Source: Bacteroidota bacterium (GTDB lineage Bacteria > Bacteroidota > Bacteroidia > Chitinophagales > Chitinophagaceae). From it: a DNA stretch of 34,175 bases. Each line of letters opens with the position of its first letter. Positions within the stretch are counted from its first letter, which is position 1. The notes beneath the pieces are model-generated. The model saw only the letters and a program-made list of their open reading frames with translations, did no database searches and was not told where the DNA came from. Position numbers and translations under genes: made by a program. Below are positions 17,025-26,015 of this stretch, piece after piece. The DNA lies in assembly GCA_016868815.1 (NCBI GenBank), contig VGFQ01000020.1, positions 1 to 34,175 of the forward strand, given 5' to 3'.

Positions 17025-17447
17025 ATGAAATCCGCCATGAGACATTTCATCCCCTGCCTGCTCACCGTCGGCCTGACCTATGCCTTTGGCCTCTTCCTGC
17101 CCTGGTGGTCGGTGGCCCTCGCGGCCTGCCTTGCCATGGCTGCCCTCCGCATCCGCCCATGGCCCTCCTTCCTGCTCGGCTTCCTCGCCGCCTTTACCTG
17201 CTGGGGGGGCTGGACCCTCGCCCGCAGCCTCTCCAATGAGCACATCCTCGCACACCGCATGTCTGCTATGATCCTGGGCCTTGACAACCCTTGGCTGCTG
17301 ATCGGCCTGACCGCTGCCATCGGAGGCCTTATGGGGGGGCTGGGAGGACTCTGCGGGAGCCTGTTCATGGCGCTCATTCATCCATCAACCCATGAATTTG
17401 AACATTCAGAAACGCAATCGGAAGTTGAAGAATTGACCCGTCAATGA
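17025..17447 (+). CDS. Small hypothetical membrane protein
   Basis: A 140-residue protein that I do not assign to a named family. It has about four hydrophobic segments: FIPCLLTVGLTYAFGLFLPW, WSVALAACLAMAAL, FLLGFLAAFTCWGGW, and a Gly-rich last segment (LLIGLTAAIGGLMGGLGG). A short acidic, hydrophilic tail (about the last 20 residues) follows. The ATG at 17025 lies 7 bp after the acylase stop, so the two are almost certainly co-transcribed and this protein may serve the acylase or its export (inference). The longer open frame from 16857 runs through the acylase gene and is rejected. The composition becomes AT-rich near the end of the gene, where the FkbM island begins. Confidence 0.7.
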   Translation: MKSAMRHFIPCLLTVGLTYAFGLFLPWWSVALAACLAMAALRIRPWPSFLLGFLAAFTCWGGWTLARSLSNEHILAHRMSAMILGLDNPWLLIGLTAAIGGLMGGLGGLCGSLFMALIHPSTHEFEHSETQSEVEELTRQ

Positions 17448-17484
17448 ATTAGGTTCCATGTAATGATAGGTAACACAATTTGTA

Positions 17485-17501
17485 GTCTATCAGTGTTAGA
17501 C
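17485..17501 (-). terminator. Possible weak terminator hairpin after the FkbM-like gene
   Basis: GTCTA (17485-17489) and TAGAC (17497-17501) form a 5-bp stem just downstream of the minus-strand stop. No convincing T-run follows, so it may be only a small hairpin. Confidence 0.2.
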
Positions 17502-17509
17502 GGACAGTA

Positions 17510-18334
17510 TCAATAGGAGATTACAAATTCTTTCCATCTGCTATTACAAGGATAGTCCAACAATGAGTCAGTATAGATGCCCGATTGGAAGTAAGAAGGA
17601 TTGCCGGTATACATTTCTTTATTGATAAATGAGATTTCAAATACAGTCAATGTCTCTATTAGCTCGCAATATTCTGAAAAGTTATTCGCATGAATGTGTG
17701 TTATGTAATACTTGTCTTTTAAGGTTTCAATCATTTCCTTGAACTGATTAAACTTTCTGTCAATATCATGAAATTCTATGGCTAAACCTGCAATTTTATT
17801 CGAATGTCTGTTTAAAGTGTTTTCAAGTCCGTATTCATCGCCGTCGATGTCGATCTTGATGAACAAAGCATCGTGAACTTTAACTTTTTCCAAAATTATA
17901 TCTTCAAGATGCAGGTCATTTTCTCTGTTGGAAACCAATTTTGGAAAATAGTAGACCTTGTCTTGCGAGATAAATGCGCTAAAGCTTTTGTATAGGTAAA
18001 AATATTTTTTAATTTTTAAAATTTGACGCTTGAGTTTGTATGGCCATTTGATTACGTTAATCCAAAAAAACAAAGAAAAAATCTCAATAACCAAGTTGAT
18101 CAATTTTTTCATTCGCTCCATAGGTCGTACCGAGGCGTCAAACATATATATATCAGCGCCTGTATGTTTTAAGAAGTCCTTCTCAAATGACCAGTTATCA
18201 CCTACGCCGAGGCTAATGAGCACAGTTTTCTCAAGGGTTCTTCTGTTAATGACATAGCCTCCATCTTCAAGATCACCAAGCCTTACCTTGTCATCTGTGA
18301 CGAGAGGTCTCAATAATTCATAAACGGAGTTCAT
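17510..18334 (-). CDS. FkbM family SAM-dependent methyltransferase (orphan, atypical composition)
   Basis: A 274-residue protein. LISLGVGDNWSFEKDF (about 40-55) resembles the SAM-binding motif I of FkbM-domain proteins; FIKIDIDGDEYGLENTL and LAIEFHDID are the matching later motifs. A hydrophobic, lysine-rich middle (about 77-115) separates them. FkbM-like enzymes usually O-methylate sugars or natural products, often at surface-polysaccharide loci; no glycosyltransferases are adjacent, so the substrate is unknown. The ATG at 18334 follows a good -33/-7 promoter. The codon use is strikingly AT-rich compared with every neighbour, which argues for recent transfer; the Bacteroidota-type promoter suggests a donor in the same phylum. 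Confidence 0.82.
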   Translation of the reverse strand: MNSVYELLRPLVTDDKVRLGDLEDGGYVINRRTLEKTVLISLGVGDNWSFEKDFLKHTGADIYMFDASVRPMERMKKLINLVIEIFSLFFWINVIKWPYKLKRQILKIKKYFYLYKSFSAFISQDKVYYFPKLVSNRENDLHLEDIILEKVKVHDALFIKIDIDGDEYGLENTLNRHSNKIAGLAIEFHDIDRKFNQFKEMIETLKDKYYITHIHANNFSEYCELIETLTVFEISFINKEMYTGNPSYFQSGIYTDSLLDYPCNSRWKEFVISY

Positions 18335-18362
18335 GGAGTCAAAATTTTTTCTTGATCAGTAT

Positions 18363-18393
18363 CGAAATATATCACTTTTTTTTCGTGCATCAA
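18363..18393 (-). promoter_or_regulatory. -33/-7 promoter of the FkbM-like gene
   Basis: On the minus strand, TTG (18393-18391) is followed by a 19-nt spacer and TATATTTC (18371-18364), one mismatch from TAnnTTTG, then G at 18363. This is the standard Bacteroidota sigma-ABfr spacing and lies 29 nt before the ATG at 18334. Confidence 0.55.
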
Positions 18394-18513
18394 ACCGCTT
18401 CGATTTTTCTTCTGTTCATAAAATTTCAGGGACAATTTGCGCTTTCCCCGATATCTAGGACAACTCTTTTTTCAAAAACCACTGAATGACAAGTAATAAT
18501 CTAAACCTATCAA

Positions 18514-20997
18514 ATGACAGTACTATGTGCAACTTTATTCGTGTTATGTAATATTTCCCTTTCCCATAAAAAGGCATACGCCATCCCCCTCACCGGCAAA
18601 GTCGTCTCAGTAGCTGGCAAGCCCATCCCCTTCGCCTCTATCACGGTCAAAGGCGGCCCCCAGGGCACCACGGCCAATGCTGAGGGCGACTATCGGCTAG
18701 ACCTGCCACCGGGCAACTACACACTCATCTGCGGACATGTCGGCTATCGGCGGACAGAAGCCCGCATCACCCTCACAGCGGCACCGCAGCGCCTCGACTT
18801 CACCCTCCACATCCAGGAACTGACCCTGGGTGAAGTCACCATCCGGCCGGGAGGGGAGGACCCCGCCTATGCCATCATGCGGAAAGCCATCGCCCGCCGG
18901 AACTTCCACCGCAGCCGCGTCGGCAGCTGGAGCTGCGATGCCTATGTAAAAGGACTGCTGCGTCTCGCCCAATACCCTAAGTCGTTCATGGGCCAGAAAA
19001 TAGCGTTTGAAGATGCCGACACCGCCCGCGAACGCATCCTATACCTCTCAGAGACGATCGCCAAAGTTCGATACAAGCAGCCCGAAGGACAACGCGTAGA
19101 AGTCGTCTCCACCCGCGTCAGCGGCCGCAGCGATGCGTTCGGACTGGGTAGCCCCCAACCCATATCCTTCTATGAGGAGACGGTCCGCCTCCCCGCCGCC
19201 CTCAACCCCCGTGGATTTGTCTCCCCCCTGGCAGATAATGCCATCTACTTCTACCGATATCGCTATCAGGGCGCCTTTGCCGAAGACGGCCGCCTCGTCA
19301 ACCGCATACAGGTCATACCCAAAAGAAGCTATGAACCGCTCTTCAGCGGCTATATCCAGATCATCGAAGAAGAATGGAATATCCATAGCGTGGACCTGCT
19401 GCTCACCAAGTCGTCCCAGATGGAACTGCTCGACACCCTCGTCGTGCAACAGACCTACGCGCCTGCCAAAGGTGGCCCCTACATGCTCCAAAGCCAGGCC
19501 CTGCTGCCCAGCTTCCGGCAGTTCGGCTTTCAGGCCCGCGGACATTTCATCTCCGTCTTTTCGAATTATGTCATAGACCCCGCCTTCACTGCTAAGAGCT
19601 TCGGGAGAACCATCCTGCGATACGACTCTGCCTCCAACCGCCGATCTTCCGATGAGTGGAATCGCCTCCGGCCCATCCCCCTGCTGCCTGAAGAGCAACG
19701 CGACTATCTCCGAAAAGATAGCCTCGAGAGAAGGCGGCAAGACCCCCAATACCTCGACTCTCTCGACCGGGTGCAAAACAAGATCACGTTCAGCAGCCTC
19801 GTCCTCACCGGACAGAATGTTGTACGCCGTCGAGACAGCACGCGACTGTCCATCAACCCCCTCATCAACAACGTCGGCTTCAACACGGTAGAAGGTTGGA
19901 TGGCCCGCCTCGTCGCCACCCTCACCAAAGACCTGCCCGGCCGCCGCAGGCTCACCCTCGTGCCCGTTCTCCGGCATGGGTTCGGCAATGGCCGGACAAA
20001 CCTCTACGCCAGCCTCCGCTACCGCTACGGCGCCGGGTTCGCCCGAGAGCTGCGCCTCTCCGGCGGCCGCCGAGTCCTCCAATACAACGAGGCAAACCCC
20101 GTCTCCCTCTTCTCCAACACCGGCAACACCCTTTTCTTTGGAAACAACTTTCTGAAGATATACGAGGCCCGTACCGCAGAGGTCTCCCATTCCGCAGGCC
20201 TCGGACACGGACTTAGCCTGCAGGCCGGCCTGCAATACCAAGCCCGGCATGCCCTCGCCAATACAGACACCTCCCGCTATTGGGGACGCTACCCCTCCAA
20301 GCTCCGCTACACATCCAACTGGCCCCTGGCAGCAAGCTCCGCCGTCATGCCCGACCACCAGGCACTGCTGGCAACCCTCAGCCTTACATGGCGTCCTGGC
20401 AGCCGGTATATCGAATTCCCCGACCGCACCATCACCGTCTCCAATGGCAGCCCACTCTTCGTGTTCAGCTATACTTATGGCCTGCCGGAGATCTTGGGGT
20501 CTGATGTCGACTATGGCCGCTGGCGACTGACGGTTCGGGATGACTGGCCCCTCGGACTGGCCGGCACCCTACGCTACCGGCTGGCAACCGGCGGCTTCAC
20601 CCACCAGCCCCGCCTCGAATTCCCCGACTTCCGACACTTCAACGGCAACCAGGTCGTCAAAGCAGGCGAGTACCTAAACACTTTCCAACTAGCCGGCTAC
20701 TATGCGCTCGCCACCCGCGACCGGCTCTATGCCGAAGCTCATCTCGAACATGACTTCGGGGGAGCCCTCACCAACAAGCTGCCACTCATCCGAAAGCTCA
20801 ACCTGCGCCTCCTCACCGGTGCCAATGTCCTGATGACCTCCTCCAGCGGTCATTATGCCGAAGCCTTCGCCGGGGTCGACAACCTGCTGAAAGTCTTCCG
20901 GCTCGACTTCCTCTACGCCCGCGACCCAACAGGCTCCTCCCGCACCGGCATCCGCCTCGGCGTCCGCGGTGTGGACGCCTTCTTCCAGGAAGATTGA
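18514..20997 (+). CDS. DUF5686 outer-membrane protein with N-terminal CarboxypepD_reg-like domain
   Basis: An 827-residue protein. The N-terminal hydrophobic signal ([15 protein letters not shown]) is followed by a CarboxypepD_reg-like beta-sandwich: [20 protein letters not shown] through [14 protein letters not shown] (about 26-105). The rest is DUF5686-like: [20 protein letters not shown], a YVKGLLRL segment and a long run of alternating beta-strands ending in [16 protein letters not shown], consistent with an outer-membrane barrel. The same N-terminal module occurs in SusC-type receptors, but no plug domain is present here. Function is unknown; a surface transport or assembly role is inferred. 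The first 60 bp lie on the AT-rich side of the island boundary, whereas the rest has typical GC-rich codons. No clear -7 element was found before the start. Confidence 0.87.
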   Translation: MTVLCATLFVLCNISLSHKKAYAIPLTGKVVSVAGKPIPFASITVKGGPQGTTANAEGDYRLDLPPGNYTLICGHVGYRRTEARITLTAAPQRLDFTLHIQELTLGEVTIRPGGEDPAYAIMRKAIARRNFHRSRVGSWSCDAYVKGLLRLAQYPKSFMGQKIAFEDADTARERILYLSETIAKVRYKQPEGQRVEVVSTRVSGRSDAFGLGSPQPISFYEETVRLPAALNPRGFVSPLADNAIYFYRYRYQGAFAEDGRLVNRIQVIPKRSYEPLFSGYIQIIEEEWNIHSVDLLLTKSSQMELLDTLVVQQTYAPAKGGPYMLQSQALLPSFRQFGFQARGHFISVFSNYVIDPAFTAKSFGRTILRYDSASNRRSSDEWNRLRPIPLLPEEQRDYLRKDSLERRRQDPQYLDSLDRVQNKITFSSLVLTGQNVVRRRDSTRLSINPLINNVGFNTVEGWMARLVATLTKDLPGRRRLTLVPVLRHGFGNGRTNLYASLRYRYGAGFARELRLSGGRRVLQYNEANPVSLFSNTGNTLFFGNNFLKIYEARTAEVSHSAGLGHGLSLQAGLQYQARHALANTDTSRYWGRYPSKLRYTSNWPLAASSAVMPDHQALLATLSLTWRPGSRYIEFPDRTITVSNGSPLFVFSYTYGLPEILGSDVDYGRWRLTVRDDWPLGLAGTLRYRLATGGFTHQPRLEFPDFRHFNGNQVVKAGEYLNTFQLAGYYALATRDRLYAEAHLEHDFGGALTNKLPLIRKLNLRLLTGANVLMTSSSGHYAEAFAGVDNLLKVFRLDFLYARDPTGSSRTGIRLGVRGVDAFFQED

Positions 20998-21035
20998 CCC
21001 TACCCCAACCCTCAACAGGATGCCACCTTCCATCT

Positions 21036-21043
21036 TACCTTTG
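21036..21043 (+). promoter_or_regulatory. -7 promoter element almost abutting the trhO start codon
   Basis: TACCTTTG, a perfect TAnnTTTG, ends 4 nt before the ATG at 21048. Transcription would start at or beside the start codon, which suggests a leaderless mRNA. Confidence 0.5.
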
Positions 21044-21047
21044 CGGT

Positions 21048-21998
21048 ATGACCTTCCTCTATAACCGGGTCTCCAGAAAAGAGCTGAAAGAAAAAATGCG
21101 GGCGGATAGCAACCCCCGCACCACCGTCTCCTTCTATCGGTATACCCCCATCACAGATCCGCAGCAGACAAGAGATGAATGGTATATATCGCTGAAAAAC
21201 ATAGGAGTTATGGGGCGTATCTATATTGCAAAAGAAGGTATCAATGCCCAGGTTAGCGTCCCGACGCGCCACCTGGACGCATTTCGCAGCTTCCTGGAGG
21301 CAGAGCCTAGCTGCCAGGGTCTTCGGCTGAATACGGCGGTTGATGACGATGGCAAGTCTTTTTTTGTGCTGGCCATAAAAGTCAAAGACCACATCGTGGC
21401 CGACGGCATTGACGATCCCCGCTTCGACATGCAGCGGACAGGAAACTATGTCGACGCCGAGGGCTTTAACCGGCTGACAGACAACCCGGATACGCTGGTC
21501 GTCGATATGCGCAACCACTACGAATTTGAAGTTGGGCACTTTCGAAATGCCATCGAAATACCCAGCGAAACCTTTCGCGAACAGCTTCCCATGGCTGTAG
21601 CGCAGCTAGGTGACCGAAAAGATCGACCCATCATCATGTATTGCACCGGTGGCATCCGCTGCGAAAAAGCCAGCGCCTGGATGCTCCATAACGGCTTCAC
21701 ACAGGTCTTCCACCTCGAGGGAGGCATCATCCACTATGTCCGTCAGGTCAGGGAAAAAGGACTGGAAAACCGTTTCCTGGGGAAGAACTTCGTCTTCGAT
21801 GAACGGATGGGAGAGCGGATCACAGACGATGTACTCGCCCAATGTCATACCTGCGGACAACCCTGCGATACCCATGCCAATTGCGCCAACCCCGACTGCC
21901 ACCTCCTCTTCATCCAGTGCCCCAGGTGCTCCCAGTCCATGCAAGGATGTTGTTGCGGTGATTGCCAGGAGGTCCTGGTGAAATCAAACGGCGCTTGA
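21048..21998 (+). CDS. trhO: tRNA uridine-34 hydroxylase, rhodanese family (TrhO/YceA)
   Basis: A 316-residue TrhO-type protein. The N-terminal acylphosphatase-like domain contains [17 protein letters not shown]. The rhodanese domain has [18 protein letters not shown] and the active-site loop [16 protein letters not shown] with Cys199. The Cys-rich C-terminus carries CHTCGQPC and [17 protein letters not shown] motifs. Known TrhO enzymes hydroxylate U34 of certain tRNAs to 5-hydroxyuridine with O2. The frame begins at a TTG at 20994 overlapping the DUF5686 stop, but the promoter position and family N-terminus support the ATG at 21048. It is probably monocistronic. Confidence 0.94.
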   Translation: MTFLYNRVSRKELKEKMRADSNPRTTVSFYRYTPITDPQQTRDEWYISLKNIGVMGRIYIAKEGINAQVSVPTRHLDAFRSFLEAEPSCQGLRLNTAVDDDGKSFFVLAIKVKDHIVADGIDDPRFDMQRTGNYVDAEGFNRLTDNPDTLVVDMRNHYEFEVGHFRNAIEIPSETFREQLPMAVAQLGDRKDRPIIMYCTGGIRCEKASAWMLHNGFTQVFHLEGGIIHYVRQVREKGLENRFLGKNFVFDERMGERITDDVLAQCHTCGQPCDTHANCANPDCHLLFIQCPRCSQSMQGCCCGDCQEVLVKSNGA

Positions 21999-22160
21999 AA
22001 AATTGAATAATCGAAATTGAAAGAATAGAAATCAGTTAGCTCAATCATTAAAAGAGGCTTATTCCCCCTATTTTTCTGGACGTACATCTTCCGGAAATAT
22101 CGAGGATAGCCCCGGATAAATTTGCCAGAGATTACCAATAGGGGAAGGGCGATGCCCCAC

Positions 22161-23108
22161 TCAGCAGACGCCTAGCTTTTGCAGGCAATCGATGATTCGC
22201 TGTTCGACCGCAGCCGGCTCCAGGAATTCTGGGACAAAGGTTTCGCCGGTCACCCGCTCGAAGAGCTCCACATACCGAGCGGAGATGGTGGCAACCCATT
22301 CGTCCGACATCTCGGGCACTTGCTGTCCCTCTTTCCCCATAAAATGGTGTGCGATGAGCCACTCCCGGACGAACTCCTTGCTCAACTGTGGCTGCCGTTC
22401 TCCCCTTTCCTGTCGCTCCCGGAAGCTTTCGGAGAGGAAATAGCGCGAAGAGTCGGGCGTATGCACCTCGTCCATCAGACAAATGCCGCTATCCAGTTTA
22501 CCAAACTCATATTTCGTGTCTGCCAAGATCAGCCCCTGCCGCGCAGCCAGCTGCTGCCCACGCTCGAAGAGGCGTAGGGAATACCTGCAGAGTTGGTCCC
22601 ATTCTTCTTTCGATGCTAGCCCACGCGTAAGGATTTCCTCCGGCGTGATATCTTCATCATGACCCTCCGCCGCCTTCGTAGATGGCGTCACAATAGGGTG
22701 GGGGAAGGGGTCATTTTCCCGCAGCCCCTCCGGCATCTCCGCCCCGCACAGCCAACGACTGCCCGATCGGTACGTCCGCCAGGCATGGCCCACCAGGTGG
22801 CCCCGTACTACCATCTCAATTGGATATGGCACACAGCGGCGGCCAATCGAGACCTGCGCGGCCGGAACCTCCACCAGCCAGTTCGGGCAGATATCCCGCG
22901 TGGCTTCCAACATCCTCGCGGCAATCCGGTTCAACACCTGGCCCTTGTATGGAATGGGCCGTGGCAGGATGACATCAAAGGCAGAAATGCGATCGCTGGC
23001 CACCATCACCAGCCACTCCTCGCTTATGTAGTACACATCGCGCACCTTCCCCCGATAGAAACCCGTCTGTCCAGGCAGGGCAACATCGAGCAGGCTGCTA
23101 TGTTCCAT
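22161..23108 (-). CDS. purC: Phosphoribosylaminoimidazole-succinocarboxamide synthase
   Basis: A 315-residue SAICAR synthetase of the longer form; it couples CAIR and aspartate using ATP in purine synthesis. Key motifs are GKVRDVYYISEEWLVMVASD near the N-terminus, SAFDVILPRPIPYKGQVLN, the CAIR/Asp-binding EMVVRGHLVGHAW, and LILADTKYEFG and LMDEVHTPDSSRY in the C-terminal half. It is not fused to PurE, and no other purine gene is adjacent. Two ATGs, at 23114 and 23108, are equally possible; I take 23108 (MEHSSLLDV). A further upstream ATG at 23162 is in frame, but a -7-like sequence (GATATTTG, 23135-23128) lies downstream of it. The gene diverges from the TonB receptor gene. Confidence 0.95.
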   Translation of the reverse strand: MEHSSLLDVALPGQTGFYRGKVRDVYYISEEWLVMVASDRISAFDVILPRPIPYKGQVLNRIAARMLEATRDICPNWLVEVPAAQVSIGRRCVPYPIEMVVRGHLVGHAWRTYRSGSRWLCGAEMPEGLRENDPFPHPIVTPSTKAAEGHDEDITPEEILTRGLASKEEWDQLCRYSLRLFERGQQLAARQGLILADTKYEFGKLDSGICLMDEVHTPDSSRYFLSESFRERQERGERQPQLSKEFVREWLIAHHFMGKEGQQVPEMSDEWVATISARYVELFERVTGETFVPEFLEPAAVEQRIIDCLQKLGVC

Positions 23109-23137
23109 GTGCATGAAAAAACTGACGCAAATATCTG

Positions 23138-23154
23138 ACCGAACCTTATTCGGT
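23138..23154. promoter_or_regulatory. Dyad in the purC/TonB-receptor divergent promoter region
   Basis: ACCGAA (23138-23143) and TTCGGT (23149-23154) form a perfect 6-bp inverted repeat with a 5-nt centre, immediately upstream of the -7-like sequence for purC. It could be an operator; there is no other support. Confidence 0.25.
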
Positions 23155-23184
23155 TGTTGCATGTTGAGGCTATGTTAAGAATTA

Positions 23185-23215
23185 TTGTGTCACCTCGGCT
23201 TAAATTATTATTTTG
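23185..23215 (+). promoter_or_regulatory. -33/-7 promoter of the TonB-receptor/FAS1 operon
   Basis: TTG (23185-23187), a 20-nt spacer and TTATTTTG (23208-23215), one mismatch from TAnnTTTG, 28 nt before the ATG at 23244. The leader is A-rich (AAAGAAAAAGA), as is common for Bacteroidota translation initiation. Confidence 0.5.
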
Positions 23216-23243
23216 CCGAACGAACCAAAGAAAAAGATTGCTT

Positions 23244-25985
23244 ATGAAACAAATAGCAATGTTTGCCATTACGGCTCTCCTCTTGGCCCCTTCTCTGTTG
23301 TCTGCACAGGGACAGGCAGTCACGGGGACGATAAAAAATGGAGCCACTCAGGAGCCTGCCAGCGCCGTATCTGTGAGCATTAAAGGCTCCACCGTGGGCA
23401 CCTACACAAATGACAATGGAAACTTCCGGCTCCCGCTTCCAGCAAATGCCAAATTTCCACTCACCCTTGTGATTACCTCCATCGGCTTTGAGATGAAGGA
23501 AGTGCAGGTGGCCTCAGCCTCCCAGCCGTCCGCCATCCAGCTCTCCCCCAGCTCCGCCCTAGGAGAGGAGGTTGTCGTCTCTGCCACCAGGACGCCCACC
23601 CGCATCTTGGAGTCGCCCGTCTCCATCGAGCGCATCAGCTCCTCCGCCATTCGCAACTCGGCCACCACCAACTATTACGACATGGTGACCAACCTAAAGG
23701 GCATTGACATGGTTGCCGCGAGCCTCACCTTCAAAACGGTCACCACCCGTGGCTTCGCCGGCAGCGGAAATACCCGCTTCAACCAGATCGTAGACGGCAT
23801 GGACAACCAGGCTCCTGGCCTTAACTTCTCTGTCGGCTCTGTCATCGGCCTCTCCGAACTTGACGTTGAGAGCATGGAACTACTTCAAGGCGCCTCCTCC
23901 GCCCTCTACGGACCCGGCGGCATGAACGGAACCCTGCTCATCAACTCCAAGAGCCCTTTTAAACATCAAGGCCTCTCCTTCCAGATGAAAGAAGGGATGA
24001 TGCACATGGACAACCGCTACCGTGACCCGTCCGGCTACCACAACTGGGCCATCCGCTATGCCAAGAAAATAGGAGATAAGTTCGCATTTAAGATAAACAC
24101 CGAACTTATCCAGGCCAAAGACTGGCTGGCAGCCGACTATCGCAACGTCAATCGTAACAACCGGACAACCTCCAACACCATCCCCGGCACCCGGGGAACA
24201 GACCCTAACTACGACGGGGTGAGCGTCTACGGCGATGAGACCACCATCGACCTGCGTCAGGTGCTCAACGGCATCGCTGGACAGGCACCCTTCCTCGCCC
24301 CTTACATCTCGACCCTCACCGGAAGCCCCATGAACGTCTCCCGCACCGGCTACACCGAGCGGGAAGTCGTAGACCCCAACACCATCAACTTCAAACTGGG
24401 CGGCGCCTTCCACTATAAGATTTCCAACAACCTCGAAGCCATCGCAGAAGGCTTCTGGGGTACCGGTAACTCCGTATATACCGGCAGCGATCGCTATGCA
24501 CTGAAAGACCTTAAAATGGGCCAGTACAAGTTAGAACTCCAGAGCAAGAACTGGTTTTTACGCGGCTACACCACACAGGAGAACTCCGGTCAGGCCTATA
24601 ACGCTACCATCGCCACCCGCCTATTTAACGAAGGGTGGAAAATCTCCCCCCAGTGGTATACCGAATACGGCCAGGCCTTCCTGGGTGCCAAACTCAACGG
24701 ATTGACCGACATTGACGCACACAAAGCAGCCCGCAACGTAGCCGACGTCGGACGCCCCCTTGCCGGATCTGCCCGGTTTAATCGCATATATGACTCAGTC
24801 CGACTCCGTCCCATCTCCAAGGGCGGCGGTCTCTTCGTCGACCGTACCAACCTTTACGCCGTCGAAGGACAGTATAACTTCAGTCATCTGACCGGCGACT
24901 TTGCCGACATTCTCGTCGGGGGCAACTACCGCCGCTTTCTACTCAACTCACAGGGTACACTCTTCGCCGATTCTTCCGGCGCCATCCCCATCAGCGAATA
25001 CGGCGGCTACGTGCAGGTGAGCAAGCCCATCATGAATGACAAAGTGAAGCTGACTGTATCGGGCCGCTACGATAAGAATGAGAACTTCAAAGGCCGCTTC
25101 ACTCCCCGCGCTACTGCCACCATCAAGCTGGCCAAAGACCATAACCTGCGCTTCTCCTACCAGCAGGCGTACCGCTTCCCCTCCACCCAGAACCAGTTCA
25201 TCAACCTGGCCGTGGGCGGTGCCACCCTCATCGGGGGGGTTCCGGCCATGCTTAACTTCTACAACTTTAAAGGCAACCCCGTCTATTCACTGGATGCGCT
25301 GCTGAGCCCCTCACCGCAACTCAAAGTGCAGTCCTTTCAAGACTTTAAGCCTGAGTCTGTCACCTCTTATGAAATCGGCTACCGGGGCCTGATGGCCGAC
25401 AAGCGGCTGTTGATCGACTTATACGCCTACTACGGTCAATACAAAGACTTCATCACCAGCGTCAATGTCGTGCAGTCCGTCATGCCCACACCCTCACCGA
25501 CTGATGTGCTGGTCGCCTCGCGCCGCCGCATCCTTCAGGTGCCCATCAACTCACCCACCCAGGTCAAAACTCAGGGTGCAGGCATCAGCTTAGACTACAA
25601 CCTCAATAAAGGCTACTACGCCAACGTCAACGCCAGCTATGATGAGCTGGGTGATGTGCCCAATGGCTACATCACCAACTTCAATGCCCCTAATTACCGC
25701 TTCAACGCCACCATCGGCAACAGCGGCATGGGTAAGGCTAAGAAAGTGGGCTTCAGCCTCGCCTACCGCTGGCAAGACGAGTTCTTCTATACCAGCTCCC
25801 TGGCCAACGGCTTTGTACCGGCCTACCACAACTTAGATGCACAAGTCACTTACAAGTTTCCTGAAATCAAGTCGATCATCCGCTTCGGGGCCACCAATCT
25901 GCTGAACGACTACTACATCACGGCCATCGCCAACCCATCCATCGGTGGTGTCTACTACGTGGCCTTTGCCTATAATATTTATTAA
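23244..25985 (+). CDS. TonB-dependent receptor with N-terminal CarboxypepD_reg-like domain
   Basis: A 913-residue outer-membrane receptor. The signal peptide ends near SLLSAQGQ. A CarboxypepD_reg-like domain (AVTGTIKNGATQEP to VITSIGFEMKEVQV) spans about 25-95. The plug starts with EEVVVSATRTPTRILESPVSIERI and contains TTRGFAGSGNTRFNQIVDGMD and LLQGASSALYGPGGMNG. The remaining roughly 650 residues are a 22-strand-type barrel with TonB_dep_Rec features such as RFSYQQAYRFPS and SYEIGYRG, ending in an aromatic beta-signal (VAFAYNIY). The EVVVSATR plug start is of the classic TonB receptor type, not the SusC type, and no SusD is present. A FAS1 lipoprotein gene follows after 30 bp. The ligand is unknown. 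Confidence 0.95.
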   Translation: MKQIAMFAITALLLAPSLLSAQGQAVTGTIKNGATQEPASAVSVSIKGSTVGTYTNDNGNFRLPLPANAKFPLTLVITSIGFEMKEVQVASASQPSAIQLSPSSALGEEVVVSATRTPTRILESPVSIERISSSAIRNSATTNYYDMVTNLKGIDMVAASLTFKTVTTRGFAGSGNTRFNQIVDGMDNQAPGLNFSVGSVIGLSELDVESMELLQGASSALYGPGGMNGTLLINSKSPFKHQGLSFQMKEGMMHMDNRYRDPSGYHNWAIRYAKKIGDKFAFKINTELIQAKDWLAADYRNVNRNNRTTSNTIPGTRGTDPNYDGVSVYGDETTIDLRQVLNGIAGQAPFLAPYISTLTGSPMNVSRTGYTEREVVDPNTINFKLGGAFHYKISNNLEAIAEGFWGTGNSVYTGSDRYALKDLKMGQYKLELQSKNWFLRGYTTQENSGQAYNATIATRLFNEGWKISPQWYTEYGQAFLGAKLNGLTDIDAHKAARNVADVGRPLAGSARFNRIYDSVRLRPISKGGGLFVDRTNLYAVEGQYNFSHLTGDFADILVGGNYRRFLLNSQGTLFADSSGAIPISEYGGYVQVSKPIMNDKVKLTVSGRYDKNENFKGRFTPRATATIKLAKDHNLRFSYQQAYRFPSTQNQFINLAVGGATLIGGVPAMLNFYNFKGNPVYSLDALLSPSPQLKVQSFQDFKPESVTSYEIGYRGLMADKRLLIDLYAYYGQYKDFITSVNVVQSVMPTPSPTDVLVASRRRILQVPINSPTQVKTQGAGISLDYNLNKGYYANVNASYDELGDVPNGYITNFNAPNYRFNATIGNSGMGKAKKVGFSLAYRWQDEFFYTSSLANGFVPAYHNLDAQVTYKFPEIKSIIRFGATNLLNDYYITAIANPSIGGVYYVAFAYNIY

Positions 25986-26015
25986 TCACCACCGCTCACG
26001 GTTAAATAAATACAC

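Larger units (their letters stand above)
17448..18513. other. AT-rich island carrying the FkbM-like gene
   Basis: The base composition shifts sharply from GC/C-rich codons to AT-rich sequence just after 17440 and back just after about 18560. The single gene inside uses many AT-ending codons (AAA, ATT, TTT, GAT), unlike all neighbours. The 8-bp sequence TGATAGGT at 17464-17471 recurs inverted as ACCTATCA at 18505-18512 near the two edges. No transposase, integrase or tRNA gene is seen. Confidence 0.6.

Noticed and set aside
17510..18334. FkbM island as an insertion sequence
   Set aside because: No transposase motifs and no target-site duplication were found; the only repeats are an 8-bp inverted pair.
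19048..20358. 436-codon open frame antisense to the DUF5686 gene
   Set aside because: It has Gly/Ala/Glu/Val-rich composition without domain motifs, exactly opposite a recognisable gene; it is a by-product of C-rich third positions.
22147..22157. GGGC-GAT-GCCC hairpin near the end of purC as a terminator
   Set aside because: The stem is four base pairs with no T-run on the relevant strand.
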